Positions 9,788 to 19,068 of a stretch of DNA of 64,000 nucleotides are shown in pieces. Where the stretch lies: the NCBI RefSeq assembly GCF_014773275.1, contig NZ_JACWMW010000002.1:744001-808000 (forward strand), written 5' to 3'. Each line of letters opens with the position of its first letter. Within the stretch, counting starts at the first letter, position 1. The notes below the pieces were generated by a model. The model had not been told where the DNA came from, did not search any database, and was given only the letters and a program-made list of their open reading frames with translations. This stretch comes from Mucilaginibacter rigui. Its GTDB lineage: Bacteria; Bacteroidota; Bacteroidia; Sphingobacteriales; Sphingobacteriaceae. Position numbers and translations under genes: made by a program.

Positions 9788-11023
9788 TTATTCAAATTCT
9801 GCCTGTAGAACTGATAAAACTTCTTTTATTGTTTCCTCTTCAAGGTCGGTACGTTTTACCAATTCGCCAACAGATAGTGCCAATACAGACTTAGCTGTAT
9901 CAAGCCCGATGCGTTTAAACTCGTCCAGTATCCAGCTATCTATCTCGTCTGAGAATTCTTCAATATCCACATCCTCATCATGCTCATCAGCCTCGCGGTA
10001 AACATCAATTTCGTACCCGGTTAACTTGCCGGCAAGCTTAATGTTGTGGCCGCCACGGCCAATTGCTAACGATACCTGATCGGGCTTTAAGTAAACAGCC
10101 GCCGTTTTTTTCTCGTCATCTAATTTAATAGAAGTGATTTTGGCGGGTGATAAAGCACGCTGTATGTATAACTGAATATTGTTGGTAAAGTTTATCACAT
10201 CTATGTTTTCGTTCTTCAACTCGCGAACGATACCATGGATACGTGAACCTTTCATACCTACGCAGGCACCAACCGGATCAATACGGTCATCGTAAGATTC
10301 TACTGCTACTTTAGCCCTTTCACCCGGTTCGCGAACAATTTTCTTGATAGTGATTAAGCCGTCGAAGATCTCCGGAACCTCCATCTCGAACAAACGCTGT
10401 AAAAACTCAGGCGCTGTACGCGATATAATGATCTTAGGGTTGCTGTTAAGCATATCCACCTTGCTGATGATAGCTCTCACGCTGTCGCCTTTTTTAAAGT
10501 AGTCGGCAGGGATCTGCTCAGTTTTTGGTAATAAAAGCTCGTTTCCTTCATCATCAAGCACCAAAGTTTCTTTTTTCCAAACCTGGTAAACCTCGCCGGT
10601 AACAATCTCGCCTACGCGGTCTTTATATTTTTTGAAGATCTCGTCTTTCTCCAGTTCCAGGATTTTTGATACCAGTGTTTGGCGGGCAGCTAATATAGCA
10701 CGGCGGCCAAAGCTTTCTAAAGTTATCTGCTCAATATAATCGTCGCCAACTTCCAGGTCAGGGTCAATTTTATGTGCTTCTGCCAGTTCTATCTCCAGGT
10801 CATCATCCTCGCTAAAGCCATCTTCCATTACGGTACGTGTGCGCCAGATCTCTAAGTCACCATTGTCTGTGTTCACAATTACGTCGCAATTCTCATCTGT
10901 GCCGTATTTTTTCCTGATCATGCTTCTGAAAACGTCTTCCAGAACGCTCATCATGGTTGGGCGGTCAATGTTCTTGAAATCTTTAAATTCCTGAAAAGAA
11001 TCAATTAAATTAATATTGCTCAT
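9788..11023 (-). CDS. nusA: Transcription termination/antitermination factor NusA
   Basis: The 411-residue protein has the NusA layout: an N-terminal RNA-polymerase-binding domain (1-130), an S1 domain (about 135-205; 'GEIVTGEVYQV'), then two KH domains (about 210-345). The second carries 'VSLAIGRGGHNIKLA'. A short acidic tail replaces the longer C-terminal repeats of proteobacterial NusA. It lies in operon between rimP (3-bp gap) and infB. Confidence 0.97.
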   Translation of the reverse strand: MSNINLIDSFQEFKDFKNIDRPTMMSVLEDVFRSMIRKKYGTDENCDVIVNTDNGDLEIWRTRTVMEDGFSEDDDLEIELAEAHKIDPDLEVGDDYIEQITLESFGRRAILAARQTLVSKILELEKDEIFKKYKDRVGEIVTGEVYQVWKKETLVLDDEGNELLLPKTEQIPADYFKKGDSVRAIISKVDMLNSNPKIIISRTAPEFLQRLFEMEVPEIFDGLITIKKIVREPGERAKVAVESYDDRIDPVGACVGMKGSRIHGIVRELKNENIDVINFTNNIQLYIQRALSPAKITSIKLDDEKKTAAVYLKPDQVSLAIGRGGHNIKLAGKLTGYEIDVYREADEHDEDVDIEEFSDEIDSWILDEFKRIGLDTAKSVLALSVGELVKRTDLEEETIKEVLSVLQAEFE

Positions 11024-11026
11024 CTT

Positions 11027-11491
11027 CTACTTGAATGATATTAAAACTTTTGTTTCTGTTATTTTATCTGTCGGGATAGCGCTTTCAACAGTTACAGCCT
11101 TTTTCCCTTTTTCTTTTATTATTTCTTCTATTGTTATTTCGCTTTCACCGGCGCTTAATAGTTTGCCTTCGCGTTTGGCGCCGTCATCCATTTTTATTGA
11201 TAACGTACGGCCAATGTTTTTCGCATACTGCCTTTGCAGGGTTAGCGGTGTATCAATGCCCGGCGATGAAACCTCCAGGTTGTAGGGTGTATCTATCACG
11301 TTCTCTTCTTCCAGATGAAAGCCTACATGCCTGCTTATGGCAACACAATCAGCAATCCCTATCCCGTTATCCCCATCAACCAGTACTATCAGTTTACCGT
11401 TCGAATGCATTTTAACATCCACCAAAAACAAGTTTGGCATATCGGCAATTTTTTCCTCTACCAGTTCAGCTGTTCTTTTTTCAATATTCAT
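11027..11491 (-). CDS. rimP: Ribosome maturation factor RimP
   Basis: The 154-residue protein shows the RimP pattern. An N-terminal alpha/beta domain contains 'LVDGDNGIGIADCVAISRHV', and 'YNLEVSSPGIDTPLT' leads into the C-terminal SH3-like domain. RimP helps assemble the 30S head. It is the first gene of the conserved rimP-nusA-infB operon, so the operon promoter should lie in 11492-11556. I saw no clear -7 TAnnTTTG element there. Confidence 0.95.
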   Translation of the reverse strand: MNIEKRTAELVEEKIADMPNLFLVDVKMHSNGKLIVLVDGDNGIGIADCVAISRHVGFHLEEENVIDTPYNLEVSSPGIDTPLTLQRQYAKNIGRTLSIKMDDGAKREGKLLSAGESEITIEEIIKEKGKKAVTVESAIPTDKITETKVLISFK

Positions 11492-11556
11492 TATCGTATG
11501 TTTTTACCGGTATTCCCGATAGGTAACGGGGCGGTTGATAATTTGATTGATAAAAT

Positions 11557-11586
11557 AAAAGAGGGGGCAAATGCCCCCTCTTTTTT
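11557..11586 (-). terminator. Strong terminator after the 11630-12049 lipoprotein gene
   Basis: GAGGGGGCA pairs with TGCCCCCTC, flanked by AAAA and TTTTTT, so it can work on both strands. On the minus strand it separates the lipoprotein gene from the rimP operon. Confidence 0.85.
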
Positions 11587-11629
11587 AATTCAGATGCAAA
11601 TGTAACAACTTTTTTTGATTTTTCAAAGC

Positions 11630-12049
11630 TTATTGCTTAAAAATCAAATCAATAAAACGCACTTTTCCGGGCTGCGACCGGCTTTTTATATAATCTATCA
11701 ATGCCGCGCCTTCGCCAAGGCGGTAATTGCGCACAAAGTAGGTTTGCCCTTTTGTAAAAGGGGTGTCGGGCGTAAAAACCACCACACTATCTTTTAACTG
11801 GTAGCGGCCCGGTTGCACAGGCTGGTAGTTTTTCATATCGGTATCAGCAGGCATCCGATAAACAGGCACCAGGCTTTGCCAAACATCTGCATTGGTATCG
11901 CGCCCTATATCCTGCATCACCACGTAATCTAACCCTTTAAATTGAACAGACCGGCCGTTGTTTACAAGTGATATTTGCACGGCGGCGGGGTGCCTGGCTG
12001 GAGTACAGGCTCCTATTATAAAAATTATCACGATCAGATATTTATTCAT
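11630..12049 (-). CDS. Small predicted lipoprotein of unknown function
   Basis: This 139-residue product has a short lipoprotein signal (MNKYLIVIIFIIGAC, lipidated Cys15). The remaining part appears to be a single beta-rich domain ('GRYQLKDSVVVFTPDTPFTKGQTYFVRNY') with no family I can name. It is divergent from the secreted protein at 12109 (59 bp apart) and followed by its own terminator. Confidence 0.75.
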   Translation of the reverse strand: MNKYLIVIIFIIGACTPARHPAAVQISLVNNGRSVQFKGLDYVVMQDIGRDTNADVWQSLVPVYRMPADTDMKNYQPVQPGRYQLKDSVVVFTPDTPFTKGQTYFVRNYRLGEGAALIDYIKSRSQPGKVRFIDLIFKQ

Positions 12050-12108
12050 TATTACAAAAGTGATTGTTTTATTTGTAACCTTTTACAAATGATGCACTCT
12101 TAACATCT

Positions 12109-13296
12109 ATGAGAAAAACCTTAGCCTTAACTATACTACTTGTTAGTTTTTATACACAATTAACGTATGCACAGGATAGCCTGTTAACCAGCCTTGCAAA
12201 AAGCAACACAACCCTGTTTGCCAAAGATGGCAATAAATTTACAGGTGCAGGGTGGGACAAAATTTTAGCACAGGCCAAAAGCAGCAATAATGTGATGATC
12301 GGCGAAGATCACTTTAACAACGAAACGCCTATCTTTGTATCTGCGGTGGCATCACAAATTAAATTCGATAACTTTTTTTGTGAGATAGACCCTTTTACAG
12401 CGCGTATCCTGCAGGATAAGATCAGAAATCTATCACCTGCCGAGATGGAAAAGTATGTGGCCGAATATGGCAATACATTCTCCTTTTATGCCTTCGCCCC
12501 CGAGTTTGATCTGCTTAAACAATTTACCAAAACTAACACAACCATTAACGGTACCGACCAAATATTATTGGTGGGTGATGCACTGATATGTAACGAACTT
12601 CAAAAAACTACTAAAAGCAACCGCGCTAAGGAAATTTACGAAGTGATTAAAAACAACTCAAAAACATATTTCGCCAATTTTTTGAAAGATCAGAGCAAGC
12701 CGTTTTATTTACTCACCCCCGAGTTTGAAAAAAACCTTGATGAGCTATCGGCCCTGAAGCTTAGCGAACAGGAAGTTAAAATAATAAAGGCACTGAAATT
12801 AAGCGCCAAAATATACAAATCGCAAAGCCACCATCTGCGGGTACAGCTCATGAAAAACCAATTGATGCAGGTTTACACCCAATGGCAAAATAAAAAGAAC
12901 CTGTATAAATACGGCGCAAACCACGTTGCCAGGAATGAAGGTTTAATGGATACCTACGATATTGGAAACTTGGTAAGTAGTATTGAGGATAGTAAATTCG
13001 GTAGCTCCTACCATGTTATTGTACTTGGCGTATCGGGTACACAGGCCTCGCCATTTAAAGGCTTCCCGAGTGAGAAAGTTGATGCAAACAGCGGCGTGCT
13101 TAAGTCATTGGCCCCCTTGTTAAAAGCCGCTGAGGGTAATAACTGGCATTATATAGATCTGAAGCCTTTACGTACCGCAATAGACGATGGAAAGTTATTG
13201 GTAAAGGACACTAAGCTATTGCGGATAATAAAAGGCTATGACGCTTTTGTTGTGATCCCGGAGGTTACAGCTTCTGCATTCATCGACGGGAAATAA
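12109..13296 (+). CDS. Secreted protein resembling the erythromycin-esterase/ChaN/TraB fold group
   Basis: The 395-residue product begins with a Sec signal peptide (cleavage after 'TYAQ'). A GEDH motif in 'VMIGEDHFNNETP' (about 62-74) and 'KYGANHVARNEG' (about 270) correspond in spacing and character to the paired GExH and GxxH(xxR) segments of the Ere/ChaN/TraB-PrgY group, which bind metal or haem or hydrolyse esters. The match rests on motifs seen by eye and the family assignment is tentative. It is monocistronic, ending in a hairpin shared with the convergent S9 peptidase. Confidence 0.55.
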   Translation: MRKTLALTILLVSFYTQLTYAQDSLLTSLAKSNTTLFAKDGNKFTGAGWDKILAQAKSSNNVMIGEDHFNNETPIFVSAVASQIKFDNFFCEIDPFTARILQDKIRNLSPAEMEKYVAEYGNTFSFYAFAPEFDLLKQFTKTNTTINGTDQILLVGDALICNELQKTTKSNRAKEIYEVIKNNSKTYFANFLKDQSKPFYLLTPEFEKNLDELSALKLSEQEVKIIKALKLSAKIYKSQSHHLRVQLMKNQLMQVYTQWQNKKNLYKYGANHVARNEGLMDTYDIGNLVSSIEDSKFGSSYHVIVLGVSGTQASPFKGFPSEKVDANSGVLKSLAPLLKAAEGNNWHYIDLKPLRTAIDDGKLLVKDTKLLRIIKGYDAFVVIPEVTASAFIDGK

Positions 13297-13297
13297 T

Positions 13298-13333
13298 AAC
13301 TGAAATGCCCGAGTATAATCGGGCATTTCAGTT
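13298..13333. terminator. Hairpin between convergent genes
   Basis: A perfect 15-bp stem (AACTGAAATGCCCGA with TCGGGCATTTCAGTT) and 6-nt loop lie directly after the stop at 13296. There is no long T-run, so termination efficiency is uncertain. Confidence 0.65.
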
Positions 13334-13381
13334 AACAAGTTTATAAAGGGTAAGGGGTACTCCCCCACATTTTTCTGCAAA

Positions 13382-15754
13382 CTATTTCTTAAGCGTTTCC
13401 TCAAACAGTTTATAGATGCGTTTATACTCATCCGTCCAGCTGCTGGGTTGCACAAAACCGTGGTCTTCTACCGGGTATGGCGCAAGCCACCAGTTTTCCT
13501 TATGCAACTCTATCAGTTTTTGGGTTAAGCGTACAATATCCTGAAAATTCACATTTTGGTCTACCATGCCATGCAGCATAAGCAGGTTGCCTTTTAAGCC
13601 GTCGGCAAAATAAATAGGCGAGCTTTGGCGGTAAGCCTTCTCATCGGTAAATGGTTCGTTAAGTATGTTTGAAGTATAGCCGTGGTTATAATGTGCCCAA
13701 TCGGTAACAGAGCGTATGGCTGCGCCTGATGCAAAAACATCCGGTTGGGTAAACAGTGCCATAAGCGTCATAAACCCCCCGTACGATCCTCCGTATATAC
13801 CCACATGTTTGGGGTTAACGCCATATTTTTCTACCAACAGTTTTACGCCGTCAACCTGGTCGGTAAGGTCGGCGCCGCCCATGTGGCGGTAAATACCGGT
13901 GCGGATATCGCGCCCGTAGCCCGAGCTGGCGGTGTAATCGATATCCATTACGGTGTAGCCATTATCGGTAAGCATATTATTGAACATATACTCGCGGAAA
14001 TAGCTGCTCCACCAGTAATGTACGTTTTGCAGGTAACCCGCGCCGTGTACAAATACTACGGCGGGTTTTGAAGGGTCGGGGGTTTTAGGCACATAAACAC
14101 GCGCGTAAATATCTTTACCGTTACGATTTTTAAAGCTGATCACCTCCGGCTCGCGCCAAGGGTACGAATTAAATTCGGCGGTGGTAGAGCTGGTTACCTG
14201 TACCGCTTTTGCACCCGGTTTATTGGCCTGCACATAAAGTTCCCACGGTTTGTTGGAGTATGAATAACGAATAGCCAGCCATTTTTCATCAGGCGACAGA
14301 TCCACCTCGTTGCCGCCCTTAATGCCGGTAATTTTAACTGGTGCGCCACCTGTAACCGGGATGCGGTAAAAGTGCGTAATGCCGGGATGCTCAATGTTTG
14401 CGGTAAAGTAAAACGTCTTTTTATCGTTCGACAAATGCAGGGTTTGCACCTCCCATTTGCCTGATGTTAATTGCTTTTTTTCGCCGGTTACCACATCAGC
14501 CATGTACAGGTGCGAGTAGCCGCTTGCCTCGCTCTGGAAATAAAAGTGGGTATTATCTGCCCAGCCAAGGCTGCCATCGGCAAAAAAGCCACCGGTACCG
14601 GGGCCGCCTATCCATGCGTCATCATGCTGGCGGTCAAGCAGGGTTAGTTTGCCGGTAGTGGCATCTAATTTCATCAACCAGCGGTCCTTGTTGTCCTGTG
14701 CATCTACATTAACAATGGCGTATTTGCCGTCGGGGCTCCAGTAGGGGCCGGCTATGTCAACTTTACGGTCGGCGTTTAGCCTTTTGCGGGCCTCCATTTC
14801 TTTAGGATAGTCTTTTATAAATTCAGGGATATCCTTTATGCCGGGCAGGTCTTTGGTTATGATACTGTAAACAGTGTCGCGCTGCCTGTCGTAAATAAAA
14901 CTTTCTGAGGTTGATTGCGGGCTGCCCACTTTGGTGCGGTTAGGGATATCCTCTGTATAACCGGATGAGGTTACATAATCGGGCACTATGCCGCTCTTTG
15001 CACCTTCGGCAGCCTGAATAAGGCGGTAGGTTACATACCGGCCATCCGGACTAAGCTGTACACCGGTTAAGCGTTTATCGCCAAATGCCAGCTCTTTTAA
15101 TTTTGAAGGTTTAAATAATGCCCGCTCGGCCGAATCGAGCTTGCGGTCCTTCTCGTTAACTTTTATAATATCAAACAGTTCCAGCTGTTGTTTTTTAAGC
15201 CAGGCGGCCTGCTCGTTCTCTTTGGCGGGTTTCTTTTCGCCGGTGGATGCTTTTACAAAATTGGTAAGCTGTGTAAGTTCGGCTTTATTAAGCTTTAACT
15301 GGTACAGGTTGTTATCGCTGGTGAACACAATACTGCCTTCATCCCCGCTAAAAGTGGGGTTGCTTTCGCGGCCGGTGGTATTGGTGAGCTGTATAGCTTT
15401 ACCTTTTGCTGCATCCAGCAGGTAGATGTCGCCATTCTTTTCAAAGGTTTTTAGCGTGCGCTTTTTGTTCCATTTGCCGTTTTCGGGCACCATGGCTTTA
15501 CGCTCATCAACACTAACTTTTTGCGGTTTTGTGTTGTTTGGCGTGATAGAAAAAAGCTCATCCCGTTCTGTTTTATCGGGGTTCCAGTTAAAATAGATCT
15601 TCTTGCTATCATCGCTCCAGCGGATATTTGAGGGTGATACCCCCATCCATTTTGGGTCGCGCATTATTTTTTCGATAGTAAGCTGGCCAAGGGTTTGCGC
15701 AGATGCGTAAAGGCCGAAACAAAGGAATAATAATAAGGTAAAGCTTTTTTTCAT
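13382..15754 (-). CDS. S9 family serine peptidase (prolyl oligopeptidase / DPP-like), secreted
   Basis: I chose the ATG at 15754 (790 residues) because it begins a clear signal peptide (MKKSFTLLLFLC...ASAQ). The in-frame ATG at 15832 would put 26 odd residues before it. A beta-propeller region (about 30-530) contains repeated 'SPDGKY/SPDEKWLAI' units. The alpha/beta-hydrolase domain has the nucleophile elbow GGSYGG (Ser near 656), Asp in 'HGMVDQNV' (about 730) and His in 'EDHGF' (about 763). It probably cleaves dipeptides or short peptides in the periplasm. It is divergent from the GNAT gene. Confidence 0.92.
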   Translation of the reverse strand: MKKSFTLLLFLCFGLYASAQTLGQLTIEKIMRDPKWMGVSPSNIRWSDDSKKIYFNWNPDKTERDELFSITPNNTKPQKVSVDERKAMVPENGKWNKKRTLKTFEKNGDIYLLDAAKGKAIQLTNTTGRESNPTFSGDEGSIVFTSDNNLYQLKLNKAELTQLTNFVKASTGEKKPAKENEQAAWLKKQQLELFDIIKVNEKDRKLDSAERALFKPSKLKELAFGDKRLTGVQLSPDGRYVTYRLIQAAEGAKSGIVPDYVTSSGYTEDIPNRTKVGSPQSTSESFIYDRQRDTVYSIITKDLPGIKDIPEFIKDYPKEMEARKRLNADRKVDIAGPYWSPDGKYAIVNVDAQDNKDRWLMKLDATTGKLTLLDRQHDDAWIGGPGTGGFFADGSLGWADNTHFYFQSEASGYSHLYMADVVTGEKKQLTSGKWEVQTLHLSNDKKTFYFTANIEHPGITHFYRIPVTGGAPVKITGIKGGNEVDLSPDEKWLAIRYSYSNKPWELYVQANKPGAKAVQVTSSTTAEFNSYPWREPEVISFKNRNGKDIYARVYVPKTPDPSKPAVVFVHGAGYLQNVHYWWSSYFREYMFNNMLTDNGYTVMDIDYTASSGYGRDIRTGIYRHMGGADLTDQVDGVKLLVEKYGVNPKHVGIYGGSYGGFMTLMALFTQPDVFASGAAIRSVTDWAHYNHGYTSNILNEPFTDEKAYRQSSPIYFADGLKGNLLMLHGMVDQNVNFQDIVRLTQKLIELHKENWWLAPYPVEDHGFVQPSSWTDEYKRIYKLFEETLKK

Positions 15755-15831
15755 AACAAAGAATGCTGTTAAGTTGTGCAATTTAACAGTTTGTGTAATA
15801 TTACTATTTTTAGCCATTGTATTGTTACACA

Positions 15832-16344
15832 ATGGAGATAAAAGGGAGCCAATTTATACTGCGCCACTGGCAACTGGCCGATGCGCCGGCATTGCAAAAA
15901 CATGCCAATAATCCTAAAGTGCCAGCGTATTTGCTGGACAGGTTCCCCTCGCCCTATTCGCTGGCAGATGCGGAGGCATTTATCGATGTAATGGTAAACA
16001 AACTAACCGTTACCAATTTCGCTATAGAAATAAACGGAGAAGTTGCAGGCGGTATTGGTTTGGAGTTTAGGGACGATGTGTACCGTAAATCGCCACTGAT
16101 AGGTTATTGGCTTAGCGAGCAATACTGGGGGCTTGGCGTAATGACCGAAGCGGCTAAGCTGGTAACCCGTTATGCCTTTACTAATTTTGACACCATTTGT
16201 GTAATGGGCTTTATTTTTAGCGAAAATCTGGGGTCGATGCGGGTGCTGGAAAAAGCGGGATACACCCTACAGGGGGTATTAAAGCAAAGTGTAATTAAAG
16301 GCGATAAGGTAATGGATGAGCATATTTATGTGGCGTATAAATAG
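15832..16344 (+). CDS. GNAT-family N-acetyltransferase (RimJ/RimL-like)
   Basis: I chose the ATG at 15832 (170 residues); an upstream TTG at 15817 is in frame but less likely. Features are the family opening 'FILRHWQLADAPALQKHANNP', the acetyl-CoA-binding region 'IGYWLSEQYWGLGVMTEAAKLVTRYAF' (about 95-125) and 'ENLGSMRVLEKAGYTLQGVLK' near the end. These are typical of RimJ/RimL-type ribosomal-protein or small-molecule acetyltransferases. The substrate is unknown. Confidence 0.9.
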   Translation: MEIKGSQFILRHWQLADAPALQKHANNPKVPAYLLDRFPSPYSLADAEAFIDVMVNKLTVTNFAIEINGEVAGGIGLEFRDDVYRKSPLIGYWLSEQYWGLGVMTEAAKLVTRYAFTNFDTICVMGFIFSENLGSMRVLEKAGYTLQGVLKQSVIKGDKVMDEHIYVAYK

Positions 16345-16532
16345 CCGCCTCGTTGTCATGCTGTACGTAGTGAAGCATCTAATCGCCAACATGCATGTGG
16401 CGATGTTACTCACCTTGTCATCGCTGCACTCGACATCCCTCCCTTCGCTACGGGGAAAGAGGGCTTTTCATTCACCCTCTTTGCGAAGCAGAGAGGATCG
16501 CGCACGTAGTGTCGCGGGGTGAGTAAAACTCA
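16345..16532. repeat. Repeat-rich gap between the GNAT gene and the ThiE-like gene
   Basis: This stretch has no gene. It holds short inverted pieces such as GTAGTGAAGCATCTAATCGCC...GGCGATGTTACTCACC and a CTCTTTGCGAAGCAGAGAG hairpin, resembling degraded dispersed intergenic repeats. No clear terminator T-run is seen. Confidence 0.45.
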
Positions 16533-17156
16533 CTAATATATCCTCCTATAGATCTCTTTCACCATCCCCCCCGGATCTAACGACAAATTTATCGCCGATG
16601 ATACCGCGATACCATATACACCGGATTGCATCAATAACTCTACATCCTTTAACTGCACACCACCTACCGCAATAACAGGTATCTCAATTGGCTGCTGTTC
16701 TAATTCGCGGTAGCCCTCATATCCCAATAAGGGCTTATTATTGGGTTTGGTATCGGTATGGGCAAAAGGGCCGTAGCCGCAATAATCAACTACGCCGGTA
16801 TCTTGTATTTTTAATAAACCGTTTATATTGGTGGCAGATGCACCCAGTGTTTTTTCATCTGTTATAGTTTCGCGGATAGCTGCAAAATCGGCATCAAAAT
16901 CTTCAACATGCACGCCCTGCGCATCAACCGTATCCAACAAATGATAATGATTAGCAAGGATCAATGTTGCACCCCAGTCATCACATATAGATGCTATTTG
17001 GTGTAACTCGCGGATCATCTCCTCATCGGTTTTACTCATGCAGCGGTACTGGATCCAGTTGGCTCCGGCTTCGCAGGCTGTTTGTGCCTGCTCTATGTGG
17101 CTGCGGTTGGGCAGGTCTTGTGTGAGGTAATGGAATTTGGATATATATTTTTTCAT
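16533..17156 (-). CDS. thiE: Thiamine-phosphate synthase-like protein (ThiE/TenI family)
   Basis: The 207-residue TIM-barrel protein has 'GANWIQYRCMSKT' (pyrophosphate/substrate-binding strand, canonical 'GVxxIQLR.K'), 'TLILANHYHLL' (canonical ILINDr), 'AQGVHVEDFD' (canonical GVHLGQ.D) and 'YCGYGPFAHTDTK' (canonical G.i..T.TK). ThiE joins HMP-PP and thiazole phosphate to make thiamine phosphate. TenI, which only tautomerises the thiazole, shares this fold, and departures such as VEDFD for LGQ.D leave TenI possible. It is the last minus-strand gene after the TPP-riboswitch cluster, about 170 bp past the phosphatase start side, separated by repeats. Confidence 0.8.
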   Translation of the reverse strand: MKKYISKFHYLTQDLPNRSHIEQAQTACEAGANWIQYRCMSKTDEEMIRELHQIASICDDWGATLILANHYHLLDTVDAQGVHVEDFDADFAAIRETITDEKTLGASATNINGLLKIQDTGVVDYCGYGPFAHTDTKPNNKPLLGYEGYRELEQQPIEIPVIAVGGVQLKDVELLMQSGVYGIAVSSAINLSLDPGGMVKEIYRRIY

Positions 17157-17176
17157 CGGATGCTTTTGTTTTTAAC

Positions 17177-17320
17177 CACAGAGGGCACAAAGATAAAAAC
17201 ACAAAGGTCACAGAGGGTTTATGTAAATCTCTGTGACCTTTGTGCCGTTGTTGGCGTTGAAGGTGAGCTTGTCGAACCATTAACAAAGCGGCAAGTCTTC
17301 GACAAGCTCAGACTGACAAA
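17177..17320. repeat. Two stacked intergenic inverted repeats
   Basis: The first has perfect 16-bp arms CACAAAGGTCACAGAG (17200-17215) and CTCTGTGACCTTTGTG (17229-17244). The second has 12-bp arms GAGCTTGTCGAA (17265-17276) and TTCGACAAGCTC (17298-17309). A relative of the second is at 42426-42487. Both look like dispersed chromosomal repeats. They could act as terminators of the phosphatase gene, but have no T-run. Confidence 0.7.
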
Positions 17321-17324
17321 AAAC

Positions 17325-18980
17325 TTATTTTAACACCTCGCCAATAGCTGTACCAACATTGCCATTTGGCGCCTGGATATGCAATAACTCGGCAACGGTA
17401 GGGGCAATATCTGTCATGTGGGTTTCGCGGGTCAGGCTGCCATGTTTAATGCCCCATCCCATAAATACCAACGGGATATGCGCATCGTAAGGGTTCCAGC
17501 TGCCATGGGTAGTGCCTGTTTGGCCGCCGCTAAACCATCCCGGTTTAAGGATGATCTGGATAGCGCCACTGCGTTCGGCATTATAGCCGTTTTGGATACG
17601 CGTGCGAAGCTCGTCGGGTATGGTGGCCAATTGTACACGCTGCATATCAACCGCATAAGCTATTTGTGGTTCCTGCTGTAAAAACTGAATGCAATCAAAC
17701 TTTAAAGCGTCGGTATTCAGGTTCTCTTTTTTAATAACGGCATTGTTAAAGTTTACCTGGTAGTTCTCAAGGCTTAACACCGCGCCTTTTACTTTATACT
17801 TGTCCTCAAGCATTTTATTTAAGCGGGTTTGTGTATCGCTGCTTTTCCAAACACCTGCCGGGATATTATGATCTGTTAAAAAATTAGGATTATGCGCAGC
17901 ACCATGGTCGGCACTCAGGAAAACGGTATAGTTTCCTTTACCCAATTTACCATCTAAATAAGTAAAGAAAGCAGCAATATCTTTATCTAAACGCAGATAG
18001 GTGTCTTCAGCCTCAACAGAGTTCGGCCCAAACTGGTGACCAACATAATCTGTTGAGGAAAGGCTTACCGCCAGGAAATCGGTCACTGTGCCTGCACCAA
18101 GTTTTTCATTTTCGATAGCGGCCTTAGCAAGGTCAAGGGTCATGCTGTTGCCGTATGGCGTAGAGCGGATCATGCCAGCTTTGCCTTTATACAGTTCAGA
18201 TGTTTTTATCGGGAAGGTTGGCGCGTCGGTCCCGGCGAATTTACCTTCATATTTGGGGCTGTTATCCGGTGCGCTTTGTACGTAAGTATTGATCGGGTAT
18301 AGAGTGTTCCAGTCCTGCTTCAGGTATTTTTCGGCCGGTTTTGTAGCGTTAAAAGATTTTACCCATGTTGGCAGTTCGGCCATATAATAGGTGCTGCTTA
18401 TCCAGGCGCCGGTTGCATCGTCAAACCAGTAAGCGGCGTTGGCTGCGTGCCCGCCAGGTAATATGCCGCCCCGATCTTTTAACGCTATGCCGATCACTTT
18501 TGAGCGGAAGTTTGTGGCTAATCTTAACTCGTCCGTCACGGTGCTTACCAGCAAATTGCGTGGCGACATTTTGCCCGCCTTCGAATCGCTGCCTACAGCA
18601 GTAACCGTGCTATCGTCTGTGCAATACATTGATTTGCCGGTTGCCTGTATGATAAAATCATTGCCGGCAATGCCATGTATGGCAGGTACCGAACCGGTAT
18701 AAATAGAGGAGTGCCCTATAGCGGTAACCGTAGGTATATACGGGATCTGAGTGTTCTCGCAGGTAAACCCTTCGTTAAGCATACGTTTAAAACCACCTGC
18801 CTGGTAACGGTCGTAGTAGCGGTACAGGTAATCCCAACGCATTTGGTCGACCACTAAACCCACTACCAGTTTTGGGCGGGGCAGAGTTGTTGAAACAGTG
18901 GCTGCGGTTTTTTTTGTTTGTGCCGATAAGCTAAATACGGCGGTTGCAAAGGTTAGCGTAAGCAGAACTTTTATCTTCAT
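17325..18980 (-). CDS. Secreted PafA-like alkaline phosphatase (nucleotide pyrophosphatase/phosphodiesterase fold)
   Basis: The ATG at 18980 gives a 551-residue protein with a signal peptide ('MKIKVLLTLTFATAVFSLSA'); the ORF start at 19028 adds 16 unlikely residues. Motifs of the alkaline phosphatase superfamily are 'VGLVVDQMRWDYLYRY' (metal Asp), 'IPTVTAIGHSSIYTG' (nucleophile Thr region), 'STDYVGHQFGPNS' (Asp/His ligands) and 'SADHGAAHN'. The size is close to PafA of Flavobacteriia. It should release phosphate from many monoesters in the periplasm. It lies 89 bp after the flavoprotein gene of the TPP-riboswitch operon on the same strand, so it could dephosphorylate thiamine phosphates before uptake (inference), although it may have its own promoter. 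Confidence 0.88.
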   Translation of the reverse strand: MKIKVLLTLTFATAVFSLSAQTKKTAATVSTTLPRPKLVVGLVVDQMRWDYLYRYYDRYQAGGFKRMLNEGFTCENTQIPYIPTVTAIGHSSIYTGSVPAIHGIAGNDFIIQATGKSMYCTDDSTVTAVGSDSKAGKMSPRNLLVSTVTDELRLATNFRSKVIGIALKDRGGILPGGHAANAAYWFDDATGAWISSTYYMAELPTWVKSFNATKPAEKYLKQDWNTLYPINTYVQSAPDNSPKYEGKFAGTDAPTFPIKTSELYKGKAGMIRSTPYGNSMTLDLAKAAIENEKLGAGTVTDFLAVSLSSTDYVGHQFGPNSVEAEDTYLRLDKDIAAFFTYLDGKLGKGNYTVFLSADHGAAHNPNFLTDHNIPAGVWKSSDTQTRLNKMLEDKYKVKGAVLSLENYQVNFNNAVIKKENLNTDALKFDCIQFLQQEPQIAYAVDMQRVQLATIPDELRTRIQNGYNAERSGAIQIILKPGWFSGGQTGTTHGSWNPYDAHIPLVFMGWGIKHGSLTRETHMTDIAPTVAELLHIQAPNGNVGTAIGEVLK

Positions 18981-19068
18981 AGCATATGATATTAAAGGGC
19001 AAATATCAGGATTGCAATATATAAACAATGTGATATTTGTGTTACTTTTTATTAAAAGCGAGGCGTAA

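Noticed and set aside
15817-15831. TTG start for the GNAT acetyltransferase
   Set aside because: The ATG at 15832 gives the normal family N-terminus; the five extra residues (start-YCYT) are atypical.
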